Shown: in pieces, positions 1 through 6,333 of the stretch
Layout of the letters: every line of letters begins with the position of its first letter
Position numbering within the stretch: the stretch's first letter is position 1
Assembly: GCA_947451875.1 (NCBI GenBank)
Contig: CANGBE010000045.1
Span: forward strand, 1-9,440
Source: Sphingomonadaceae bacterium
GTDB taxonomy: Bacteria > Pseudomonadota > Alphaproteobacteria > Sphingomonadales > Sphingomonadaceae
DNA: 9,440 nt
Direction of reading: 5' to 3'
Translations under genes and position numbers: made by a program
The notes under the pieces: generated by a model
The model's input: only the letters and a program-made list of their open reading frames with translations
What the model was told of the DNA's origin: nothing
Databases searched by the model: none

Positions 1-151
1 CCAGTTTTATTTTGCGGAAAGGTGACATCTTGCAAATTGGCGCGCCATACAGATTCTGAAAACGCGCCGGTCTGTCGGAAGGCATCGCCCGGGCGCAGGT
101 CTGGGGATTTACGCGGGGCGGGCTAGGCGGCAAATCATGCAGCAATCGCGA

Positions 152-165
152 ATCCGCCAGCGGAT
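152..165. promoter_or_regulatory. Perfect short palindrome upstream of the oxygenase operon (candidate operator)
   Basis: ATCCGC-CA-GCGGAT is an exact 6-bp inverted repeat with a two-base centre, about 57 bp before the ATG of the Baeyer-Villiger gene. A second, weaker inverted repeat, GATTT(N7)AAATC, follows at 169-185. Position and symmetry suit a regulator binding site, but a repeat this short can arise by chance, no regulator gene is in the window, and no convincing -35/-10 pair stands out. Confidence 0.3.
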
Positions 166-221
166 CAAGATTTGAAGAGTAAATCGTATCGGCTCGCACG
201 ACCGGGCCAACGGGAGAACGC

Positions 222-2054
222 ATGACCTGCCAGCCTACCGCCGTTCCAGCGGCTGATGAACTCGATATTCCGGCGCTGCGTGCGAAGTATTATGCCGAAC
301 GCGACAAGCGCCTGAACCCGAATAACGGCGCGCAGTACATTCATGATGGCCCGGGCCAGTTGCACGATCTTTACAACACCGATCCTCACATGCCGGTAAC
401 CCCGCGTGAGCCACTGACGGAAGAGCTGGACGTTGCAATCCTTGGTGCCGGTTTCGGCGGCGTTATGGCGGGCTATTATCTAGCGCAGCAGGGCGTCACC
501 AATTTCCGCAATATCGATCACGCCGGTGATTTCGGCGGAGTGTGGTACTGGAACCGCTATCCCGGCATCCAGTGCGATAACGAAAGCTATTGCTATCTGC
601 CGCTGCTCGAAGAGACCGGCTTCATGCCCTCGCGCCGTTTTGCGCCCGGGCCGGAGATCATGGGCTATATCCGCCTGATCGCCGAGAAGAACGGCTTTGC
701 CGACAAGGGCCTGTTCCACACGCTGATCACCTCGCTGGTCTGGGATGAGAGCATCCAGCGCTGGCGCATCAGCACTGATCGCGGTGACGAACTGCTCGCC
801 CGCCACGTCATCATGGGCTGCGGCGTGCTCAACATGCCTAAGCTGCCGGGGATCAACGGCATCGCCAAGTTCAAGGGCAAGATGTTCCACACCAGCCGCT
901 GGGAATACGATTACACCGGCGGTTCCTGCGAAAATCCGGTGCTCGACAAGCTGAAGGACAAGCGGGTGGCCATCGTCGGCACTGGCGCGACGGCCATTCA
1001 GGCCGTGCCGTTCCTCGCCGAATCCGCCAAGCAGCTTTACGTGGTGCAGCGCACGCCTTCGTGCGTCGATACGCGCCCCAATCCGCTGACCGATCCAGAT
1101 TGGCTGAAAACGCTTGAGCCCGGCTGGCAGCAGGAACGCATCGCCAATTTCCAGCGCCATGCGATGGAAATGCCCAAGCCCGGTGAGCCTGATCTGGTCT
1201 GCGACTTCTGGACCGAGCTGAACCGCAACCTGTGGGCTGGCATGGCCGCCGATGGCTATCCAGAGCTTAGCCCGGAGGAGTTCATGGCGCGGCGCGAAGT
1301 GGTCGATTACCAGATCATGGAGCGCTTCCGCCGCCGCGTGGACGGGGTGATCACCGATGCCGAGCTGGCCGAAAGCCTGAAGCCCTATTACCGCTTCCTG
1401 TGCAAGCGACCGCTGTCCAGCGACACGTTCTACCCGGCTTTCAACAAGCCCAATGTCACGCTGATCGATACCTCGGAAACGCAGGGGCTTGAGCAGATCA
1501 CCGAGAAGGGCTTCATCCAGAACGGTGTCGAATATGAAGTTGATTGCATCATCTTCGCCTCAGGCTTTGAAGTTTCGAGCGAGCTTGAGCGCCGCTGGGG
1601 CTTTGATGCGATCGATGGCCGCAACGGGGCCTCGCTCTATGACCACTGGCGTCAGGGCGCGAAGACCATGCACGGGGTGACCGCGAACGGTTTCCCGAAC
1701 ATGTACTTCATCGGCTATATTCAGGGCGGCCTCAACGGCTCGGTCACCGAACAGTTCGGCCGTCAGGGCGAGCACGCCGCATGGATTATCGCTGAAACGC
1801 TGCGTCGCGGCGTGAAGGTGGCTGAGACTACGAAGGAAGGCGAAGATGCCTATTGCAAGCATTTCGCCGAGATCGAGTTTGATGGCTCCGCCTTTCAGGC
1901 CGAGTGCACGCCGAGCTACTTCTCGAACGAGGGCCAGAAGAACGCTCCGTGGTCGTTGTTCCGCGCCTATGGTCATGGCTGGGATGCATGGAAGGCTCTG
2001 ATCGCCGGCTGGCGTGAGGCAGGCAAGTTTGAAGGCATGGCGCTCAGCGAATGA
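222..2054 (+). CDS. Flavin-dependent Baeyer-Villiger monooxygenase (FAD/NADPH)
   Basis: Predicted cytosolic class B flavoprotein that uses NADPH and O2 to insert oxygen next to a ketone, giving an ester or lactone. Seen in the 610-residue product: an FAD-binding GAGFGG at residues 75-80, a WYWNRYPG segment near 108-115 followed by Asp119, and the Baeyer-Villiger fingerprint FxGxxxHxxxW at 217-227 (Phe217, Gly219, His223, Trp227). A second, NADP-binding glycine motif GTGATA lies at 253-258, and QRTP at 276-279 has Arg277, the likely counterpart of the arginine that stabilises the peroxyflavin. The C-terminal FASGFE segment is also typical. About 70 residues precede the FAD motif, more than in cyclohexanone or phenylacetone monooxygenase, and recall the cyclopentadecanone-monooxygenase-like group (inference). 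The start is backed by GGGAG at 212-216, five bases before the ATG; the internal ATG at 390 has no such site. It leads an operon with the Rieske gene. The family is secure; the substrate is unknown. Confidence 0.93.
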   Translation: MTCQPTAVPAADELDIPALRAKYYAERDKRLNPNNGAQYIHDGPGQLHDLYNTDPHMPVTPREPLTEELDVAILGAGFGGVMAGYYLAQQGVTNFRNIDHAGDFGGVWYWNRYPGIQCDNESYCYLPLLEETGFMPSRRFAPGPEIMGYIRLIAEKNGFADKGLFHTLITSLVWDESIQRWRISTDRGDELLARHVIMGCGVLNMPKLPGINGIAKFKGKMFHTSRWEYDYTGGSCENPVLDKLKDKRVAIVGTGATAIQAVPFLAESAKQLYVVQRTPSCVDTRPNPLTDPDWLKTLEPGWQQERIANFQRHAMEMPKPGEPDLVCDFWTELNRNLWAGMAADGYPELSPEEFMARREVVDYQIMERFRRRVDGVITDAELAESLKPYYRFLCKRPLSSDTFYPAFNKPNVTLIDTSETQGLEQITEKGFIQNGVEYEVDCIIFASGFEVSSELERRWGFDAIDGRNGASLYDHWRQGAKTMHGVTANGFPNMYFIGYIQGGLNGSVTEQFGRQGEHAAWIIAETLRRGVKVAETTKEGEDAYCKHFAEIEFDGSAFQAECTPSYFSNEGQKNAPWSLFRAYGHGWDAWKALIAGWREAGKFEGMALSE

Positions 2055-2070
2055 TGTTGCGATTGAGCAG

Positions 2071-2075
2071 AAGGA
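2071..2075 (+). promoter_or_regulatory. Ribosome binding site that decides the GTG start of the Rieske gene
   Basis: AAGGA lies seven bases before GTG 2083 in the 28-bp gap after the monooxygenase stop. No equally placed ATG exists in frame, and this site is the main reason for placing the start here rather than at the upstream in-frame ATG (2014). Confidence 0.6.
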
Positions 2076-2082
2076 TTGCATT

Positions 2083-3486
2083 GTGAGCAACCAAGAGATC
2101 ACTGCCGAAGACATGGATCGGGAAGTCCTTTCGACTTACCCGACCGAAGCCTTCCTCAGCCGCGAATATCTTGAAGCCGAAAAGAAGCTGCTGTGGCCCA
2201 AGGTCTGGCAAATGGTCGAACGGCTGGAAGATCTGACCGAGATTGGTGACTGGCTGACTTACAATGTCGCTGATGAATCGATCATCGTCATCCGCGTGGC
2301 AGAGGGTGACACCGCCGAAGCCTTCAATGCCTTTCACAATGTCTGCCCGCACCGCGGCCGCCAGCTGATTTCCGTTCCCGATGATGTTCATTCGGTGCGC
2401 GGCAATGGCCGCAAGAACTTCATCTGTGGCTTCCACGGCTGGACCTTCGATACTGCCGGCAAAAACACCTACATCCTCGATCCGCAGGACTGGGATAACA
2501 AGCTGACGCCGGAAATGACCTGCCTCTCGACCGTCAAGGTCGGGGTCTGGGGCGGTTATATCTACATCAACATGGACCCCGATTGCGCCCCGCTGGCCGA
2601 ATTCATGGGCCGTGCAGGCGAGATCCTTGACCACTTCGAACTGTCAAAGATGCGTTACAAGTGGCGGCAATGGAAGGTCTATCCGTGCAACTGGAAGACC
2701 GCGATCGAGGCTTTCCTTGAGCCGTATCATGTCGCTGGAACGCATACCCAGCTGCTGGCTTATGGCAATTATTATGCCCTCTCAAAGCAATACGGCTGGC
2801 ACTCGGTTTCAAGCTATGACACCCGCGACGTTGAGTTCAAGATGAACGAGGCTTCGGGCACGACCCGAGCCGGCGTCGGCGATGATCCGCGCCGTTCGAC
2901 CTATGAACTGATCCGCGAGAACTATGAGACGGTGAACTTCGCTGCCTCGACCGAAACGCTGGTCAATGCCGCCAGCCGCCTTGTTGATGAATTGCCGGAA
3001 GGCACGCCCCCTGGCGAAGTCATCGCGCACTGGATGAAGTCCGCCAAGGCTGACGATGCCGCACGCGGTGTGATTTGGCCGGAAGTTCCCGGCGATATCA
3101 TGGCTGAAAGCGGGCTGGCCTGGGGCCTGTTCCCCAACCAGAATATCCTCCACGGCGTCACCTTCGGGCTGTGCTACCGCGTCCGTCCCTATGGCGATGA
3201 TCCCAACAAGTGCCTGTTCGAAGCCTACGCTATCGAGCGCTTCCCGCCCGGTGAAGAGCCCAAGACCGAATGGGTCAATCCTGAACAGACCGCAGAGAAC
3301 TGGGGATCCGTTCTGATGCAGGACTTCGCCAATATGGAATTCGTCCAGAAGGGCATGAAGTCGTCTGGCTTCCGCGGGCCCCTGCCCAATCCACATCAGG
3401 AGCAGAAGGTAATCAACCTGCACCGCAATCTGGCCCGGATGATGGAAGGCCGTGGCGCGCCGACCAAGGTCTTCTCTCAGGAGTGA
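2083..3486 (+). CDS. Rieske non-heme iron oxygenase, catalytic (alpha) subunit
   Basis: Predicted terminal oxygenase that takes electrons through a Rieske [2Fe-2S] centre to a mononuclear iron and hydroxylates or demethylates a substrate. Seen in the 467-residue product: Rieske ligands Cys88, His90, Cys115 and His118 in CPH...CGFH, and the iron site NWKTAIEAFLEPYHVAGTH at 203-221 with His216 and His221. Asp414 in QDFANMEF is the probable third ligand. Glu213 sits where naphthalene dioxygenase has its bridging aspartate. The two Rieske pairs are 24 residues apart, longer than the usual 15-17. I chose the GTG at 2083 because AAGGA at 2071-2075 lies seven bases upstream; an in-frame ATG at 2014 would begin inside the monooxygenase gene and add 23 unconvincing residues. 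The gap to the upstream stop is 28 bp, so the two are probably co-transcribed. No beta subunit, ferredoxin or reductase follows, so redox partners must be elsewhere. The 3' end overlaps a convergent gene by 10 bp. Confidence 0.93.
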   Translation: MSNQEITAEDMDREVLSTYPTEAFLSREYLEAEKKLLWPKVWQMVERLEDLTEIGDWLTYNVADESIIVIRVAEGDTAEAFNAFHNVCPHRGRQLISVPDDVHSVRGNGRKNFICGFHGWTFDTAGKNTYILDPQDWDNKLTPEMTCLSTVKVGVWGGYIYINMDPDCAPLAEFMGRAGEILDHFELSKMRYKWRQWKVYPCNWKTAIEAFLEPYHVAGTHTQLLAYGNYYALSKQYGWHSVSSYDTRDVEFKMNEASGTTRAGVGDDPRRSTYELIRENYETVNFAASTETLVNAASRLVDELPEGTPPGEVIAHWMKSAKADDAARGVIWPEVPGDIMAESGLAWGLFPNQNILHGVTFGLCYRVRPYGDDPNKCLFEAYAIERFPPGEEPKTEWVNPEQTAENWGSVLMQDFANMEFVQKGMKSSGFRGPLPNPHQEQKVINLHRNLARMMEGRGAPTKVFSQE

Positions 3487-4064
3487 GCGAGCAGTCTTGC
3501 AGCTTCGGCTAAGGCCTCGGGCGTATCGACATCGAGTAGTTCGTTTGCCGCGCAATCTAGCAGTGTCAGCCTGCCCATCTTGGCCAGCACCGCGCCTGCG
3601 CCGCGATCTCCTGTCAGCGCAATCAGTGCTGGATAGACGCTCGCCGGGATCAGTGCGGGCACACCTGGGCGGCCATCGGCTTGGCGGCAGGCGGCTGGCG
3701 TTCCTGCTGCGACGAGGCGGGTCAGCAAGGCGGGCGTTATCAGCGGCATATCTGCGAGCATGATCAACAGCGCCTCGGCTCCGCGTGTTTGCCCAAAGTC
3801 TGCTGCCAGAGCTACCGAGGTGCTGATCCCCTCAGCGGCGCGGGGGTTGGCGATCACTTCGATGCCTTCGAGAAAGGGCGGGGTCTGCTCGCCCGCGATC
3901 CACACTATCGGCAGTCCGCTCGCCCGCGCCGCATCCAGTGCCCAGAGCCCAAGCGGCTTTCCCGCGCAAGGCTGGGCGAGCTTGTCCGCGCCAAAACGCG
4001 ACGCCTTTCCGGCGCCAAGCATGGCTATCAGGATCGGCGCAGCGATATTGGGGGAAGGGGGCAT
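3477..4064 (-). CDS. MocA/MobA-like nucleotidyltransferase (NTP_transf_3 family)
   Basis: Predicted cytosolic nucleotidyltransferase resembling the enzymes that add CMP or GMP to molybdopterin. The 195-residue product shows the N-terminal nucleotide-binding pattern LGAGKASRFGADK at 16-28 (Gly17, Gly19, Arg23, Gly25, Lys28), ANPRAAEGISTS at 72-83, and the metal-binding LADMP at 103-107 with Asp105. GRPGVPALIP (131-140), GDRGAG (152-157) and a C-terminal DVDTPEAL (178-185) are also typical. The RFGxxK form and length resemble MocA (CTP:molybdopterin cytidylyltransferase) more than MobA. No molybdoenzyme, XdhC or other cofactor gene is in the window, so this is an assignment to family, not pathway. 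The ATG has no clear ribosome binding site and no better in-frame start is nearby. It is divergent from the sulfotransferase gene (53 bp between starts) and its last 10 bp overlap the Rieske gene tail-to-tail. Confidence 0.82.
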   Translation of the reverse strand: MPPSPNIAAPILIAMLGAGKASRFGADKLAQPCAGKPLGLWALDAARASGLPIVWIAGEQTPPFLEGIEVIANPRAAEGISTSVALAADFGQTRGAEALLIMLADMPLITPALLTRLVAAGTPAACRQADGRPGVPALIPASVYPALIALTGDRGAGAVLAKMGRLTLLDCAANELLDVDTPEALAEAARLLAHS

Positions 4065-4117
4065 GACAGCGCCGTGAATGGTCTATGCTGCACGAAACGG
4101 CAAGCCGGGAGAGGGCC

Positions 4118-5272
4118 ATGGACCGCGTTGCATCACTGATCGAGCGCGCCAAGACAGAGGCGGGATTTGACGACTTCGGCGCCGATGGCTGGCAGGAAGG
4201 GCTCGAACGCCTTGTCCATTCGGCGGAGCGTGAGGCGCATCACACCCAGATGGGCGCAGCGGTGTTCGATGGCATGGTTGTCGATCTGCTGGGGCAGCGG
4301 CTGGAAATCGAGAGCTGGTATGCCCGCTATCCCGAGATCGATGACGAACAGATCGTTGCCCCGCTGATCGGCCTAGGCCTGCCGCGCACTGGCTCCACCG
4401 CCTTTTCCTGTATGCTCGGTGAGGATCCGCACGTGCGGACCCTGCGCACGTGGGAGCCGATGAAGGTCTGCCCGCCACCGGAAAAGGCGACCTACAGCAC
4501 CGATCCACGCATCGCCCTTGCTGAAGCAGGGATGAAAGTCCGCGACGAGCGCTTCCCGCGCGCCAAGCAGATGCTGCCTTCCACCGCGACCTCGCCCACC
4601 GAATGCCAGTTGCTGATGGGCATGGATTTCAAGGCGCAGATCTTTCAGGCCATGCATCAGGTGAAAAGCTATGTGCACTGGCTGCACTTCGAGGCTGATC
4701 TCAAAAGCACCTATCGCTGGCTGAAGCGCGTGTTCAAGCTGCTGCAATGGCGCTGCCCGTCAGACCTTGGGCCGCACACCCATTGGCGGCTGAAGAACCC
4801 CAGCCACATTCTGTGGATCGATGATCTGAGCTCCGTTTTCCCCGATGCGCGCTTCTGGATGACGCATCGCGATCCGGGCGATGTGATCACTTCGGTCGCC
4901 GATCTCTATTACGAATATACTAAGCCTTTCACCGATACGGTCGACAAGGACTGGCTGGGCGCGGTGAACATCGAATACTGCGAAGAGGGCATGCGCCGGG
5001 TGATCGCCTTCCGTGAGGCTGGGCATGACGACGCCTTTTTTGATGTGAAATTCGCCGAATTCCAGCGCGATCCCTGGCCTTCGATCGAGGCACTTTACCG
5101 CTGGCTAGGCGAGACACTCACGCCCGAGGCGCGGGCAGGCATGGAGCGCTGGCGGGCCGAAACACCGCGCGACAAGCACGGTTCCCGAACCATTGATCCT
5201 GCTGACTATGGCTTGGACAAGGATGCCCTGCGCGCCCGGTTTGCGTTCTACCGCGAACGCTTTGGGATTTAA
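4118..5272 (+). CDS. PAPS-dependent sulfotransferase (Sulfotransfer_3-like)
   Basis: Predicted cytosolic enzyme that transfers sulfate from 3'-phosphoadenosine 5'-phosphosulfate to a hydroxyl or amine of a small molecule or lipid. Seen in the 384-residue product: the 5'-phosphosulfate loop LPRTGST at 88-94, an LKNPSH segment followed by FPDARFWMTHRDP, and the 3'-phosphate-binding RDPGDVITS at 251-259 (Arg251, Ser259). The C-terminal pattern YGLDKDALRARFAFYRERF is usual in this family. No signal peptide or membrane segment is visible. The ATG at 4118 is preferred because GGAG at 4108-4111 precedes it by six bases; an in-frame ATG at 4085 would add 11 residues but has no ribosome binding site. 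The acceptor is unknown. It may serve the neighbouring oxygenases by sulfating a hydroxylated product, but it is not in their operon: a minus-strand gene separates them. Its stop overlaps that of the convergent glycosyltransferase gene. Confidence 0.88.
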   Translation: MDRVASLIERAKTEAGFDDFGADGWQEGLERLVHSAEREAHHTQMGAAVFDGMVVDLLGQRLEIESWYARYPEIDDEQIVAPLIGLGLPRTGSTAFSCMLGEDPHVRTLRTWEPMKVCPPPEKATYSTDPRIALAEAGMKVRDERFPRAKQMLPSTATSPTECQLLMGMDFKAQIFQAMHQVKSYVHWLHFEADLKSTYRWLKRVFKLLQWRCPSDLGPHTHWRLKNPSHILWIDDLSSVFPDARFWMTHRDPGDVITSVADLYYEYTKPFTDTVDKDWLGAVNIEYCEEGMRRVIAFREAGHDDAFFDVKFAEFQRDPWPSIEALYRWLGETLTPEARAGMERWRAETPRDKHGSRTIDPADYGLDKDALRARFAFYRERFGI

Positions 5273-6333
5273 GCCGCTTCCAGCTCGCGCTTTTTGGTGA
5301 CGGCGCTTTCCAGCGCTGCGACGAACTGATCAGTTGCGCGTTCCCAGCTGAAGCGAGCGCCGAAGGCTGCCGCGCCCTGCCGGTCAAGCCGCAGGGCTTT
5401 GCGAATTGCAACGGCCAGATCGTGGTCCAATGAGGCAACCGTCATCGGCATATCGCCATCGGCCCCGCGACCGTCAGGTCCGACGATGTCGAGCGGGCCG
5501 GGCACCGGGAAGGCGGCAATCGGCAGACCGCAAGCCAGCGCCTCAATAAGCACGAGGCCAAAGGTGTCGGTCAGGCTGGGGAAGACGAAGCAATCCGCGG
5601 CGCAATAGGCTGCGGCCAGTTCTTCGCCGGAAAGCGAGCCGGTGAAGACGACTTGCGGGTAACGGGCACGCAAGCTTTCCAGTGCCGGGCCATCGCCGAC
5701 CACCACTTTGGTGCCCGGAACGTCTGCATCAAGGAACGCCTCAAGGTTCTTTTCCGAAGCCACGCGGCCAACGTTGAGCATGATCGGGCGCGGCAGGTCT
5801 TTAAGCGCGGCGTGGGGTTCGTGGTCAGGACGGAAAGTCCAGTGGTCGATCCCGCGGCCCCACAGCGCCGTGCGCGGCAGCTTGCGCTGTTCCAGTTCGG
5901 CAGCGAGCGTCGGAGTGGAAACCAGAACGGCGCGGCTGGGCGCGTGGAAGCGGCGCATCAGCGGCCAGAAATGCTCTGCATCAATGCCGGTCCGCACCGC
6001 CAGATAGTCCGGAAAGCGCGTGTGGAAGGCACTGGTAAAGGGCACACCGCGCGCCTTGCACCAGCTGCGCGCCGACCAGCCGATTGGTCCTTCGGTGGCG
6101 ATGTGGACGATGTCGGGCACGAAAGCATCAAGCATCCGCCGCGCCGAAAAGCGCGGGGCGAGCGCGAGGCGGATCTGGCTGTAGCCGGGCATCGGCACGG
6201 TGGTGAATCGCTGCGGCGTGATCAGCTCTACTTCATAGCCGCGGCGATCAAGCTCGGCGACCGTGGCGGCAAGAGTGCGGACCACGCCGTTGACCTGCGG
6301 GAACCAGGCATCAGTAACGAGGGCGATTTTCAT
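5269..6333 (-). CDS. Glycosyltransferase family 4 (GT-B), MgtA/SqdX-like
   Basis: Predicted retaining glycosyltransferase acting at the cytoplasmic face of the inner membrane, probably moving a sugar from a nucleotide-sugar to a lipid or glycan. The 354-residue product starts with MKIALVTDAWFPQVNGVVRT, the acceptor-side glycine loop of the GT-B fold (PQVNGVVRT at 12-20). It continues with AFHTRFPDY (102-110), WGRGID (158-163), the donor-side NVGRVASEKNL (187-197) and FPSLTDTFGLVLIEALACG (251-269). In the last, the EX7E pair reads Asp256...Glu264, the first acid being Asp rather than Glu. No transmembrane segment is evident. A GGAGG on the minus strand (6345-6341) lies seven bases before the ATG, inside the upstream gene, and the ATGA overlap with that gene indicates translational coupling. 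The partner makes a glycolipid or envelope role likely. Donor and acceptor are not determinable. Confidence 0.88.
   Translation of the reverse strand: MKIALVTDAWFPQVNGVVRTLAATVAELDRRGYEVELITPQRFTTVPMPGYSQIRLALAPRFSARRMLDAFVPDIVHIATEGPIGWSARSWCKARGVPFTSAFHTRFPDYLAVRTGIDAEHFWPLMRRFHAPSRAVLVSTPTLAAELEQRKLPRTALWGRGIDHWTFRPDHEPHAALKDLPRPIMLNVGRVASEKNLEAFLDADVPGTKVVVGDGPALESLRARYPQVVFTGSLSGEELAAAYCAADCFVFPSLTDTFGLVLIEALACGLPIAAFPVPGPLDIVGPDGRGADGDMPMTVASLDHDLAVAIRKALRLDRQGAAAFGARFSWERATDQFVAALESAVTKKRELEAA

Noticed and set aside
1..28. Possible start of a divergent minus-strand gene at the left edge (ATG at 28, peptide MSPFRKIKL)
   Set aside because: Only nine codons are visible, with no ribosome binding site and nothing to identify.
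30..58. TTGCAA with ATTCTG 17 bases later as a promoter for the oxygenase operon
   Set aside because: Both boxes match the consensus poorly and the transcript would have a leader of about 150 bases; not enough to call.
39..68. GGCGCG...CGCGCC inverted repeat with an 18-base loop as a terminator
   Set aside because: There is no T-run after the stem, and short G/C-only repeats are expected by chance in DNA of this composition.
480..1160. 226-codon open frame on the minus strand inside the Baeyer-Villiger gene
   Set aside because: It lies opposite a gene with full family motifs; its translation shows no recognisable domain and is typical of antisense frames in high-GC DNA.
2809..3555. 248-codon minus-strand frame opposite the Rieske 3' end
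   Set aside because: Antisense to conserved Rieske C-terminal sequence, and it also overlaps the better-supported nucleotidyltransferase gene.
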